A program made the translations under genes and the position numbers. Shown piece after piece: positions 34,521-46,769 of a stretch of 64,000 bases of DNA; positions within the stretch are counted from its first letter, which is position 1; the number at the start of each line of letters is the position of its first letter. The notes under the pieces are model-generated. The model saw nothing but the letters and a program-made list of their open reading frames with translations, was not told the DNA's origin and searched no databases. This stretch comes from Prosapia bicincta (lineage: Eukaryota; Arthropoda; Insecta; Hemiptera; Cercopidae). The stretch spans positions 1,934,001 through 1,998,000 of the forward strand of contig JBAIZL010000058.1 of NCBI GenBank assembly GCA_036971475.1, given 5' to 3'.

Positions 34521-36786
34521 ACATAGTAGCTCGAAATATGCATAGACATAATAAATAAACAAAGCATGCATCATCAGCAAAAAAACGACAGTATTACCTA
34601 CATAAACAAAAATGTAACTAAATTGCAGATAATAAATGACTTACTTTCGTATAAATTACATGGAGAATTATAACTACTACTCAGATTAATATAAACAATA
34701 TGGTTAAGAGTTACACAAAACAAATTATAAGTCAAACATAGTTTCCATACTACCACATATGTTGAATGAGGATTTATTGAAATCAATTTACCAACTAATT
34801 TATCAATTTATAAAACTTTCAATTTACTTTTCAATTGGTTACACTTATATCACAAGCGTGTAATCTAAAGTGTCACTCTTTGATTTAAAGTCTATGCCAT
34901 TATCACTCTGACAACACACTGAATACTACAAAATTAATTTCATTTTAGGATAATGCTAAATGGACATCTATTAATTTTTATAGATACTAGATCAAAATGG
35001 ACCATGTACTGCTGTAATAATAGCTCAAATGGTTGTCTATTAGTTGATACCAGTTAGTCAACTATTACTTATACAACTTCATGACAGATGCCCTAATTTA
35101 TTTTATATCAATAAAATTTGTATTGGTTTATCAAAAGATTTAAAAAGAATAGAATTACCTATGACCTGTACAATATGTTGAATGCTACTATCAAATTGAG
35201 TTTATATTTTAGGTGATTTTTTCACCTTAAACAAAAACAAAATTCTTAAAATATATTAGTAAAAATACAATAGTAAAATACAATTATAAAAATCAATAGT
35301 AAAAAATATTAAAATTTTATTAAGTATGTTTAATAAAATGTTAGAAATAGTTCTTATTAAAATTTTTATTGCTAAAATTATTGTTTACTATTTAGTAGTT
35401 ATTAATTATTTTATGGCTATGTCATTAATTATTTTATTTTTATTGGCTATGTCATGTTTTAACTATTTTAAAACTATATAAAGTATTGTATATTTCACCT
35501 TAAAAGTAGTTGATTCTAAATTAGATGTTTTGTGTAAAATATTGTAATTGCTGCACAGTTTCTGAAATTTGTTTCACTATTTAATAGCCAAGAAATTAAT
35601 TGTGTTTCGGTAATACATTTAATTTGTCTTTGTTATATGAATATATTTCATGAAAAATTATCAGCTATGCTATGTTTGAACTAATAAAAAAAAAAATAGA
35701 TTAAATAATATAAACCTCATGGTAAAATAATTTACTCTAAAATAAATGATTTGTGCACAGTATTTCTTTATTTACCCTACCTGAGTAATAATTTTTCCCT
35801 ACAAAATTACCATTGTAGTGAACTGAAAAACACCCGTTTATATGCTTATCTATTAGTTAATATATTCTTTTCATATACTGTGTTTCTTGATATTCTCACA
35901 TACTTGAAGTGGTTTCTAGTAAAACTTCCATTTTATCCAGTGTTCAGCCTTGTGAAAAAAATTGATGACTCATCTGTTTCGTTAGGTCCTTCTACCAGAG
36001 GATTAGCCCCCTCTTTAGGGGATTAGGCCTCTGGTCTTTCTACCAAAAATGATTAGTCTTTTCCAACTAAAATATGACATCAGTGTCAGCTAGATAATTT
36101 TGTTTTAATTACAATTTTGTGATAAAAAAACGCATCTATCAAAGTTAGATAGTTTTTAACAAAGGAAGAAATATTTTTTTAGATCAAACACTAGACACCC
36201 AAACATTTGAGCCTGTATGGACAACTTGAACTTCCTTAGGTAGTAGGCATTCAAACAGGTACACCATTTAGGAATGCAATTTGTTGTGATTACTTTCTAC
36301 AATTGTCTGCTCAACATAACACTTATAGGCATAATATTCGAATCACCTATTTGTTGGTATGCAATTTTACCTCTTATAATTTTTTAAGAGTTAAGTACAT
36401 CTCTCATGATCATCTTGTTGAGTAGATTAGATTGGATCAGAGTATTCTTTTGAATTCATTGTCCCAACTCATTTACCATTATCTACAGGTGGATAGACAG
36501 CTATTCATCTTTCCTTTTGCAGTTCAGTTTAAGCTGCAAAGCTCTTGCTGTCTGAATTACTTAGTATCAATTTCAATAGTTTAAACTTTTAGTGACTCCT
36601 CTCGCTGTTATATTTAGAACCTTTATTGGAAATGGATTATCTGGCTTTTATTGAGGGTAATTTTAATACATTCACCATTTGTATTTTATATGCTGCCATA
36701 AATTCCATTCCTAAAACATCAATACAGCCACGACGGCCATTTGCTTTATAGTTAATTAATAAATGCAAGCTATGTTGTTTCTTACA
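34521..36786. other. Intergenic AT-rich DNA
   Basis: No gene recognised. A strong hairpin at about 35993-36034 (ACCAGAGG...CCTCTGGT with an inner CCCC/GGGG pair) stands out in otherwise AT-rich sequence. Confidence 0.5.
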
Positions 36787-36837
36787 GCAAATTGGTTTAT
36801 AAAATAATTCAATTCAATTTTGAACCACAGTAGAACC

Positions 36838-37252
36838 TCGATAAGTCAGAATCAGTTAACTCAGATCTCTGGATAACTCAAAAATTTTGAAATAGAATAA
36901 AAGACAATAAATAAGAAATAACATATAAGTACAATACATACTTTTAGTCTAACGCAACATTAAAATCGTCTAAGACCTACAGATAAAAAAAATCATGAAC
37001 ATAATGTTTTAACCGTCTAATGCTGAAAAGACCACGGGATCCCAGAGGACAAAAGCAACTCACAAAGTTAAACCGCCAAAAACGAAAGATTTGTTTGCCG
37101 AGAAATACATTACAATGGAGTATAACTGTATGTACAATATGTATGTTCATATACTGTGCTTAATATTCTATGTTTGATAAATATAAAGGGGATTTTCGAT
37201 AAACCAAATGGGCCATGGTCCCAGTTAGTCCAAATTATCATGGTTCTACTGA
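36838..37252. mobile_element. Tigger-like MITE inside the Gypsy 3' LTR
   Basis: Ends CAGTAGAACCTCGATAAGTC (left) and, in complement, CAGTAGAACCATGATAATTT (right) form imperfect pogo/Tigger-type terminal repeats. It is 415 bp, non-coding, and splits an LTR whose two halves align to the intact LTR at 46770-47083. The expected TA target is not preserved cleanly. Confidence 0.75.
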
Positions 37253-37571
37253 AAAAACAACTTTAATAATATAATTAGAATGAAACTAATTAACAAGCTA
37301 AACAACTCTTTTTTACAGAGGTGACCAGTCCTTATAGATAGTTACCCGATAGTTATCCAGCTGCCCAGGGTCTCTAAAGCTTTGTGCACAGAAATGCTGA
37401 CTTTACTTATTTATAACTATCCACACCTGTTCATCTCAATTATACTATTCTCTACAATACATGTGTCTTAAACTAACATTGTCTATTTAACTTCAGCTAA
37501 ATTAGGTTATAGAATTCCTCCATCCCTAAATAAAACGTCTGGGGGGTGTATAGAATTTTCTATAGTCTAGA

Positions 37572-37760
37572 TCAGGCATCCTCACTATGCGGCCCTCAGA
37601 CTGTTAGGAATTAAAACAGCAGTTCGGTGGCAATGGTTTTTTTTAAGAAAAAAAGAAGAATAAAGTTCACTATGAGTTTTGAAAAGGACAAATTCCGTAA
37701 CTTAACTGATTGTGCTCAGAAAATATTATGTCTGTAAATCTACATTAAATAATCTGAAAT
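37572..37760. mobile_element. hAT-like terminus fragment
   Basis: CAGGCATCCTCACTATGCGG followed by CCC resembles a hAT left end. No matching right end or target duplication was found. Confidence 0.35.
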
Positions 37761-37786
37761 TCATAAAGCTCAAGTACAGATCTAGG

Positions 37787-38387
37787 TTAACCTTTTCACG
37801 AGCACTCCCGAACATACTCGTTCGCGGACGGTGCGCAGTGTAGGAGCACTCCCGAGAATACTCTATTTGAAATTTCTTCTGTCAGAGCATATGCAATTAT
37901 ATTCTTTTTTGTCAAATGTCATTACTACACCATCTATTGGTTAATATTTGAACTTCTTCGGTATTTGTTAGGCCATCTATTGGTCATTATTTGAACTTCT
38001 TTGGTGTCATCTGCTAGGCCATCTATTGGTAAATAATCGAAGTAACTTTTCTGTAATGTTTTTTGATCAACCATCTGGAAATCAGCTGACATTTCATGTT
38101 TGTCAGACAGGAAGTGTTTTTGTATGTATTTAACCTGTTATTTACCTATATTTGCCAATGTTTGTATAAAAATTGACATAACATCTCTTCGTAGGCAAGG
38201 TTAAGTTGGAAATTAACAAAACAATTTTTTTGAAGAATAAATAGGGGTTTTGTATTTTATTTATTTTTTATTTATTATTTGGAACATTAAAAGTTAAAAT
38301 ATCTCAAAATCAGGAAAATATTAAAAAAAAAACCTCGCTCCTATAAGTGACGCTAGTATTGAGAAACCCCGCTCCTGAAAAGGTTAA
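37787..38387. mobile_element. piggyBac-type MITE with TTAA target
   Basis: TTAA occurs at 37787-37790 and 38384-38387. The inverted ends CCTTTTCACGAGC and (complement) CCTTTTCAGGAGC match at 12 of 13 bases. The left side has a further repeat of GAGCACTCCCGA (two copies, 37799 and 37845 region). Three imperfect copies of GGCCATCTATTGG, roughly 50-57 bp apart, lie at 37929-38036. Non-coding. Confidence 0.85.
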
Positions 38388-39461
38388 CGAGTGGGAACGT
38401 TAGAATTATTTTGAGAATTTCAGTTTCTTCCCAACCTGCTAACAAAGATCCCATATTAGAGAGCTGTGAAAGATTTCACCCATTGGCTTCAAAGAATTAA
38501 CAAATTAAGGTATTTCTGGAGTCGAATAAAATACGCTTTTCTATTTTTTTATATACAAGTCAGTTGATTTATTTTAGTGATTTGATAAACTATGTTATAA
38601 TCATACTAGGAAAACTTGATGCAAACGTTTTGGCTCTCTAAGAAATTCTAGTAAAGAACCCTGCGCTAGATAGATGCCGCATTTTATTAGGGTTCTGCAT
38701 AGTATCATAGTCCAGATGCTGGTCCTAGCTGTAATAACATCTTGTTTTGGAATTGGCAAAATTGTCTTTAAATTAATTTTTTCTAAACCCAATCTTTTCA
38801 GTTCACTGAAAAGTCTGGTTGTTGGCTCGCTTGAAGATGTAGTCCAGAAGCATCCAGGAATCTTGGATGTCCACCCTTAGTTTTTGATGAATGTTTTAGT
38901 TTTTTATTCTTGTAGAAAATTGTTGTATTGGTTACGAGTAAATAAATACTTTGAATAGTGGTTGTGGCTGTCTCTTTTTGACTTATAATTTTAAATCTCT
39001 CAATGCGGTAATACTGTTGAATATTGAGTCATTTCTGGAATCCACATATTAAATTTTTATAGATTTCCATCGGGCTGTATTTACTTTTGTCTGTTGTTCT
39101 GAATTAGATTATAGATATTTTGTACTCCAGGTTGCAACGAGAAATGTTTTTCAATGAGCATAGAAATTTTGAATGACTTATGTAATTACAATTTGTGTCT
39201 AAACCAATATTTGATTTACCTAACTTAGTTTTGAACAATAATAAGTATTTTCACTTTAGGAATTATGGTCAATTATTCCTAAGTAGGTACATGAAATGAT
39301 TTGTAAATATCAAAATCTGTTTCTTCTACAATAGGTAAATAAAAAAAAGTACGATTTCCTTAGTGCTAATTTTACAGCTTAAATCTATTAGATTTTAAAT
39401 TTCCAAATATTTCCTAAATATTTTCTACTTTTGGTTCTAAGATTAACTGATTGTTATAATC
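38388..39461. other. Inside Gypsy, unassigned
   Basis: No protein recognised. Overlapping open frames on both strands at 38601-38880 show no known motif; they could be an env-like remnant or an unrelated insertion. Confidence 0.35.
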
Positions 39462-39692
39462 TTATTTTTTATTTTGAGTATCCTAATTACCTGCCAATCT
39501 TAGCATTGTCCCACTCCCCGCTGACATGTTTCGGAGCACCTCCATCAGTCAGAACTTATTATGAACTTTAAGTTAGAACTTATTAGGGGTTCATAATAAG
39601 TTCTGATTGAGGGAGGTTCTCCGAAACGCGTTAGCGGGGAGTGGGACAATGCTAAGATTGGCAGGTAGTTAGGATACTCAAAATAAAAATTA
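39462..39692. repeat. Foldback with mirrored hammerhead-like motifs
   Basis: Arms about 39462-39566 and 39589-39692 with a ~22-bp loop; they share CTGCCAATCTTAGCATTGTC and CCACTCCCCGCT. The right arm (39602-39638) reads TCTGATTGAG-GGAG-gtt-CTCC-GAAACGCG-ttag-CGGGG, and the left arm holds a variant on the minus strand (39521-39550). Confidence 0.9.
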
Positions 39693-39864
39693 ATATTTAA
39701 GTCCTAGCAGAAAAGTAGAAAATTATCAAAAGAATTATAATATTTATGAATTCTATCTATTTCTAGGAATAATTCTTTTGTTGAGAATATAGGGTGTGGG
39801 AGTACCTAGCTTACAGAATGTTAAACTACTTTCTATGCCTTGTACTAAACTTAACAGTATATTA

Positions 39865-40825
39865 CGAGGGTAATTCATAAAATAAGGCCTGATGTGAGAC
39901 TTGAGGTCAAGCGTTGTCATGGACAAGCCTCATACCTCTTCATCTTTCTCTTTGGCGGTTCTGGATAGCATGTCTTAGTTTCCTTAACATGTCACAATAT
40001 CTGTTGGAGTTAACTGTTGGTCCATGAGGCAAAAAGTCAATTAAAAGCAGCCCCTTCGGGTCCCAAAAGATGATTGCCATGACTTTCCCAGAAGACTGCA
40101 TTTGTTTAAACTTCTTCAGCTTCGGCAAAGTTAAGTGGCGCGATTCACTTTATTGCTGATTGGTTTTGCTGCCCATGTTTCATCACCAGTAATAATGGAA
40201 TCCAAGAATTCTTCTTTGTAGTATTCACATTGTTGCAAAAACTGCTGGGCACACTCGAGACGTTGTTTTTTTGTGGTTTTCTGTAAGCATTTGTGGTATC
40301 CACTGCGCACACACTTTGTGATAGCCTAATTTTTTGGTTAAAATGTTATGAATTGTGGTGTTGGAAGTCTCAGGAATACGCAAAGCAAGTTCGTTTATGG
40401 TGATCCTCTGATCTTCAAGCAATATTCTTTCAAATTTATTTACAATTCCGTCTGAAACTGAAAGCCTTCTGCTCCGGTCTCCATCATGAATTTTCATACG
40501 GCTTTCACTGAATTCTCTACACCATTTGGGAAAATGTAGAACAGATATACTTTTCCCCATAACACATCGATTAACTGATGATAAATGTCAATAGGTGAAA
40601 TCAGTTTTGCATTTAAAAACGTATCACAGCACGAATTTTGCAACTGGCGGTAACAGCGATAGGGAGCTCCATCTTCAAAGGCTGCTATCCCGGCACTGAG
40701 CAATGTAGCGAGGTGGGGACAGAGAGAGGGGGAGTTGATAAGTAAGACAGTGTTACCAGATTTTCCCTAGCACGGCGCATTCTTTCTTAGCAGCATAGGG
40801 AACCTTATTTTATGAATTACCCTGG
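39865..40825 (-). mobile_element. mariner transposon, internally deleted, with intact ends
   Basis: The inverted ends CGAGGGTAATTCATAAAATA and (complement) CCAGGGTAATTCATAAAATA match at 19 of 20 bases, and each is bounded by TA. The element is 961 bp instead of the ~1.3 kb usual for the family. The transposase breaks off just after the 'HDNA' block and jumps to the terminal repeat. Confidence 0.9.
39880..40703 (-). pseudogene. mariner transposase, C-terminally deleted
   Basis: From the right: 'CDTFLNAKLISPIDIYHQLI' (first helix-turn-helix), 'FPKWCREFSESRMKIHDGDR' with 'ITINELALRIPETSNTTIHN' (second helix-turn-helix) and 'LGYHKVCAQWIPQMLTENHK' (the WVPKML linker-type block). Next come 'SSGKVMAIIFWDPKGLLLID' and 'NSNRYCDMLRKLRHAIQNRQ', then 'LVHDNA' followed by a stop. 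The block with the first catalytic Asp, between the linker and 'GKVMA', is partly frameshifted. The region with the third Asp is gone. Confidence 0.85.
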
Positions 40826-41245
40826 TATATAGAATATTTGTTTGATTTAATATATCTCTAAATTTTTATAACTTCACAAAATCATTAAGTTTCTCATTTA
40901 CGAATTACAATTTCTCTCTTAGCTCATTAAGGTTTTCATGAACTATATTTAGCGTCTTATTAAATTATATAATAATATTTGTACTGATTGAATATTTAAA
41001 AGAAATTTGATTTGCTAAAATTCAATTGATTATGTTTTATCTCATTTATTAATTTGTCAAATTTTGACCATCATAAGCATCCAAATTTCCAGTAATAACT
41101 TTTACTACTGAACCTAGTATATTGACAGTACCTCTACGTTTTCTAAGATTAGTCTTATTTCCTATACAGATTATTTCTAAATTTTCTTTAATAATTAATT
41201 CCTCTTGTGTGATTAATAAATCTAAAATAATTAACTACATCTTTA

Positions 41246-41579
41246 ACAAATTACACTTTTGCTATTACTTGCGACCAGACATTTGTTAACTAAAAGTTGT
41301 TAATTGTTAACTTACACTTGGAGGAAACGTTTTTGTCTTACGACTTCTTCAGCCTCGTATATTTGCCGCTAGGAATGCTGCTGTTGTGCTTACTCGGTAC
41401 CATTTTTTTGAAAGTTAGAAGTGATGTTGAGGAAGCACAACAGCAGCATTCCTAGCGGCAAAAATACGAGGCTGAAGAAGTCGTAAGACGAAAACGTTTC
41501 CTCCAAGTGTAAGTTAACAATTAACAACTTTTAGTTAACAAATGTCTGGTCGCAAGTAATAGCAAAAGTGTAATTTGTA
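41246..41579. repeat. Foldback with mirrored hammerhead-like motifs, 146-bp arms
   Basis: Arms 41246-41391 and 41433-41579 are almost identical in complement, with a 41-bp loop. The right arm carries CTGAAGAA-GTC-gtaa-GAC-GAAAACGTTTC at 41472-41500, and the left arm has the mirror (41324-41353, minus). The outer sequence includes GGTCGCAAGTAATAGCAAAA. Confidence 0.95.
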
Positions 41580-41950
41580 ATTTACAACCAGCTCGTCATG
41601 AACAGCAAAAAGCTTTCGATACATCTTTAAACTTACTACCATTATCTGTTACAAATTCCCTATTTAATTTTACATGTGACATACAATTAACACAGTTTAA
41701 GTTTGAATGACTTAACACAATTTTTAACAATATTCCAAGCTATTTAGTTGAGTAAATATTTCTTCTAAACTAAAATAATATACAACTGTATGGTACTAAG
41801 ACCAAGAGGAACTTGGAACAGGATTAATACAAGGATTAGACCTTAGAATTGTATTGATTTTTCTTGGACTTTTAATTTTTGCTGTCTTCTTCTCTGGGTT
41901 AATTGAAGTAAATTGTTCTTTGTTATATATTTTTTACCCTTACTTTGTTT

Positions 41951-43000
41951 TTATACAGTCTTGACATATACATTAAATGGGATTTCTGGTACTGGTTCTT
42001 TGTCTATATCCCTTTTTGGTTGGATATTCTCTTTCGTTTTAAAATTTGTATCTCTTATAAGTTTATATAATTTTTGCATTCTTTCTCCATGAGTATTAGC
42101 ATAATCAACCATTACTTGTTTTTCTTTGTCAATGTTCAAAAATGAATTCGAATTTATATGTCTATAGAATTTTAATGGGGTCAATTTCGTAACAGAATGT
42201 ATGGTGTTGTAGACAATTATTGCATATTTTACCTTATTTTCAATAGTGTCTTTTTTTGAATTCAGGTTGGTTTTCTAACAACCTTATGTGCTCTATTAAA
42301 GTAAGATGTAATCTTTCTCCCATTCTGTTAGATTGCGGGTATTGTGTGCTAATGAAGAGATTTTTTAAATTTATTCAGATCCATCATTTCTTTTACTAAT
42401 TTATTTTTTAATTCAACTCTGTTGAAATATAACTTTGGGTACACCATAATGAGTAAATAAAGTTGAAAGTTTCTGAACTATTTAGGTTGCTTGCTCACTA
42501 GCAATACTATTTACTTAGACATATCTTGAAAGCTATCTATTATACTCATACATTTTTACTTTTAAAGGGAATTAAAATCTACACGAATTATTTGAAGTGG
42601 TCTCAAAGCCGTCGGTGTTAAATTCATTTCCAACTCTAGTGGTGACCTCTTGTACAAAATTTTAAATATAATTTGTTTTTATTTGTTCATACGTTTCCTG
42701 AATTCATGATGGATTGATAATTGTCTATTATTTCTTGAATTTTCTCTTCTTCAGTTACATCTATTAATTTTGTTGTACTCTTGTACACTTAACTGACCTC
42801 AATTGCAAAATTTTGAATTATATGGCTAAACAAGTTTCAAATCTCTCATAGAAATCACTTTCAAAGTAAAGGCTGTGTTTTACACATGATGCTGAATATT
42901 ATTTTACAAAATTTATGATATTGTTTAAATTATTTTCAGATATTTCTATTATAAATCTGCTCTTACTGTTGTTATATATGTTTTTTATTTTAACCTTTTT
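41951..43000 (-). pseudogene. Gypsy integrase
   Basis: The minus strand near 42290-42390 reads 'YPQSNRMGERLHLTLIEHIR', the integrase core block with its catalytic Glu. The frame 41951-42184 ('MTPLKFYRH' onward) is the region after the core, ending with 'PVPEIPFNVYVKTV'. Frameshifts and stops are frequent. Integration of cDNA is the family role; this copy is dead. Confidence 0.75.
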
Positions 43001-43259
43001 AGGTTCATATTTTAAAAATGACAATATGACCTGGTTTTTCTAAAATTTACTAGTTCATCTAAAATTGGTATACCAATTACTGAGTTTTCTTCATAATTTG
43101 AATGCAACATTTGATCTGTCGGCTATATCAATATTTTCATTTCCATCGACATCGGCAATCATTGATTGTTAGTATTTGTTTAGTTCCGGAAATTATAAGC
43201 TTACAGATTCCTTAACCGTTTGGTAAATATCTTCATTAACTGTATATGCTGATTTTTTT

Positions 43260-43760
43260 TGACTGTTGGTATTGTTATTAACATTTAGTTGTATTCTCGA
43301 AAGTGCATCAGCATTCTGATTTAATTTGTTCTTTTTGTAAACTATTTTGTAGTCATACTCTTCTAACTTAAGCCTCCCACAAAAAATTTGTAATTTGGTT
43401 CTTTAATAGAAAACACCTATTGTACAGATTTTTAGTTAGAAAACATTTTAAATTTCCTTCCATAAATAAGGTCTGAAATATTTTGTTGCCCATACTCGCT
43501 CTTTTTCAACTATTGAATAATTGGTTTCACTATCTTTAACTTCGACTGGCATAAGCTATAGGTAAATCTATACTCTTTTATGTTTAGTTAACTTTCCAAT
43601 ACTGCTCTAATTGCAAAGTTACTAGCATCAGTAGTTAGGTAAATCTATACTCTTTTATGTTTAGTTAACTTTCCAATACTGCTCTAATTGCAAAGTTACT
43701 AGCATCAGTAGTTGAATTAAATTCTTTTTCAACATCTGGGTTTTACAGCAAAGGTTCATT
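43260..43760 (-). pseudogene. Gypsy RNase H
   Basis: Near 43270-43375 (minus) the end of the RNase H/connection domain is clear: 'LKLEEYDYKIVYKKNKLNQN' and 'ADALSRIQLN'. A direct duplication of about 78 bp lies within (43559-43636 and 43637-43714). Confidence 0.75.
43559..43714. repeat. 78-bp tandem duplication inside Gypsy pol
   Basis: GGTAAATCTATACTCTTTTA through CATCAGTAGTT occurs twice in direct succession without visible differences. Confidence 0.9.
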
Positions 43761-43770
43761 TGGTATTTAT

Positions 43771-44780
43771 TTACAAGTTACAATTTATGTAATTCTGGTC
43801 ATCAATGTTAATTTTGGCACCCTTTTTTAAACATTTGGTAAAAAGTTTTGTTATAATAGAAAAATTCTTTATACATTTCCTATAATAACCTACTAGTCCT
43901 AAAAATCCTTTAATTTCTTCAGGCGTCTTTGGAATACAATACTTTTTTATTGCTTCTACTTTATTTGGATTTGGTTTGAATCCTTCTGCCATTACTAAAT
44001 GACCTAACTATGCCTTTTGCTTTTTAAGAAATTCAAATTTGTCAAGCCATACTTTAAAGATGGCTTTCCATGGTCTGCCAAACACTCCCCTAGACTCCTG
44101 AGAGACTAGTTGAATAATTATAATGTTATCTAAATAAACTAAGCACATTTCATTTAGAATTCCTCTCAGAATATTATACATAGTTCTTTGAAACTTGAAG
44201 GGGGTATTTTTTAGGCAAAAGTGCATTCTTTAAAATTTATAATGACCGGTTTTCGTTTAAAATACTGTTTTTGTATGCTATTTCTACTTGAAGAAATCCT
44301 GAGGCTAGATCTAAAGTTGTAAAATACTGAGATCATCTTAATTTGTCTGAAATGCCACTTATGTTTGGGGAAACTTATCGCCAATTTTTTTTTTAAGTTT
44401 AAGCCTCTATCAGTAATAAAAATTTCCATTTACTAGAAGTGTCCTGTTGTTTTTGGTACAATCCAGACCCGAGAATTCCATGGGTAACAAGAAGGCTGAA
44501 TGATTCTCTGCTAAAGCATGTCTTCTGTTTGTTTATTAACTTCAAGTTTGTAAATTTGTGGATATCTATAATTTCTAGAATATACAGGAATTTCGTTTGT
44601 AGTTCTAATTACTTGTTTTATTTGATTGGTGAAAATCAGGTCATTTCCATTAATATTAAATATATCTGCATACTCTTCTATTATATTTGTTATGGCGGTT
44701 ATTTCCTCTGAATTCATGTGTTCTACCCTAAATTTTGACAAGTCTAGTTTTTTACTTTTTGATTTTTTATAACCTAACAT
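43771..44780 (-). pseudogene. Gypsy reverse transcriptase
   Basis: In three open pieces: 44511-44780 (pre-RT and N-terminus, 'RTTNEIPVYSRNYRYPQIYK'), then 44008-44226 ('LKNTPFKFQRTMYNILRGIL' and 'MCLVYLDNIIII', where the catalytic YLDD has become YLDN), and 43771-43992 ('KKYCIPKTPEEIKGFLGLVG', 'YYRKCIKNFS'). The altered YLDN motif alone would abolish polymerase activity. Confidence 0.9.
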
Positions 44781-45220
44781 ATATTAAAATTAGTGTTTGT
44801 TTTAATCCCATTTGGTTGAAGAAAATTGTAATATTTTAATTTTAATGGTGCTTTTATTGTTATTTTTATAAATTCTTCTGTTTTGTTCACAATAATGCAA
44901 TAGGCTTCACCCTTATGCACTGAAAGAATGCATTGTGAAATTTCTAACCCATTTAAGTGCTTATATGATAGGAGTCTTTCTCTATTATTATTATTTTGTA
45001 CCTTAACGTTAAATATTTGGCTAGTAAAGGCTACATGTATAACATAACTCAACTGTTCTTGTTTTACTGATGTGCTTTTTGGTTTATCAAACTTTTCATT
45101 TTCTATATTAAAATACTGAATAGGGATCTCTTTACCACAAAGTAGTAGTTTATTGTTTACAAAATCTAAGTTTATTCCTAAATCTTTTATATAATCGAGA
45201 TCAAATAATAGGTCAAAACT

Positions 45221-45480
45221 CTATTGAAAATCAAATAAGTAAAATTGTAATGCCTTTTTAGAAAACAGGGGTATTTTGCAGCAATAATCTTCCTTTGAAG
45301 TGCCATGTTCAGTGGTTATTCCGAGTGGTTCTTTTATTACATATGTTTTCCAACATTTCCACTCTAGCAATTTTCTTGTAAACGATTGAGTACTACCTGT
45401 GTCAATCAATATTTTTAATTTACCATTTGAGTTGCATATGAAAGTTGATTCATTATTTGTACTCTACAAATTCATTATTG
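45221..45480 (-). pseudogene. Gypsy protease
   Basis: 'MIDTGSTQSF' carries the D-T/S-G active-site triad of retroviral-type aspartic proteases. It is followed by 'KIPLFSKKALQFYLFDF', as in Gypsy proteases. It lies between gag and RT in the expected order. Confidence 0.8.
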
Positions 45481-46357
45481 AAAATTGTTTCCAAGGCTCG
45501 TAATCCCTAAAATGTTATTTCGTTTGGTTTGAATATTCTCGTTATTTTCCTCACAGTCTTTAGCTAAGTTGTGGTGTTCGGAGAAATATTTTTTGTCAGA
45601 AGCGAATGTTTGTTAATTTGATTCATTGAATACTTGCCATTAGTTTCTCCATCTTCTACTCCTTGCTAAGTCATTTGATGAAGTTAGGGTTTTGTCTAGT
45701 TGATATGGTGATAGGGGGAGGAGTTGATAAATTAGGCTCTGGGTGTATTGATTTACTTACAGTATTATTTTGACTTTTCTGAAAAAATATTTGTTAGGTT
45801 ATGCAAACACTTTATTATTTTTAAACTGAAAATCATTAGTTAGCATATTCAAAGCTTCCATGAGGGTTTTGGGCGTTTTTGTTCTCATTAAAGACCCTAG
45901 TGGTGGTTGAAACCCTCTTTAAAAAACTTGTAATGCTAAAATTTTAAAACAGTTGCACATTGCATCAATAATATAATTGATTCTTTATTAATAAAATATG
46001 ATATTTGTAAATCTAGTAATTTTTGTATCATTTCTTAAAATCTAAAAGGTGATTCACCAGTTTCCTATTTTATTTCTGCCATTTCAAGATTTAATGTAAA
46101 GGAATTTGTTTTTGTCAAGGAAGTTAGTTCAAAAAACATTTAACCAAATATAACTATTTGAATTTACTACTAACTCTAAAGCTCGACCTTTTAATTTTGC
46201 TAAAATTGAGGACGTCAGATATTCATTTTGAAAGTCATCAGGATTGTTAGCAACAAAGAATTTAGTTTCTACTTTATCGCAGATTGTAATGAATCTGTTA
46301 AGCAGAAAATTCTGGGATCATACCGAAGTATTCTTTCTTTAAAACTGGAGTTGCCAT
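45481..46357 (-). pseudogene. Gypsy gag-like region
   Basis: A probable start at 46357 (minus) gives 'MATPVLKKEYFGMIPEFS', followed after stops by 'KTPKTLMEALNML'-type blocks. No zinc knuckle was seen. The position between the primer-binding site and the protease supports gag. Confidence 0.55.
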
Positions 46358-46750
46358 TTTTCTGTTATAGTTAATTAATAATCAATAAATTATGAATAAT
46401 ATTATAATTATATATTTATAGAGTCATGATAATCTATAAGTTATATGTGTTATTAATTATTATTTATAATTAATATAAATTAAACTATATTATGTGATAA
46501 AATTACAAAATTATTGAAATTCTTTAAGATAGATAAAATAATTAATATGATAAAATTAATTGTATTTCTTAACAATATTATTTACTTACAAAATACACAA
46601 TTTTATGCTCATTGTGTGTAACACAAATTCGAAGTAATTGGGTTTGCACTTATAAACTGCACTGAATAATGGTCACTTATTCATTTTGTTCACAAACTCT
46701 GTTAATGGTTGATACTGAAAAAGTTATTTACAATTACTTTCCAAAGTGTT

Positions 46751-46765
46751 CTACCAACTGCGCCA
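46751..46765 (-). other. Primer-binding site of the Gypsy element
   Basis: The complement reads TGGCGCAGTTGGTAG, starting with the TGG expected for tRNA 3' CCA pairing, and lies directly inside the 5' LTR. Confidence 0.55.
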
Positions 46766-46769
46766 GATT

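Noticed and set aside
38601..38880. Gypsy env-like gene
   Set aside because: Open on both strands but without signal peptide, Cys pattern or membrane segment that would identify an env protein.
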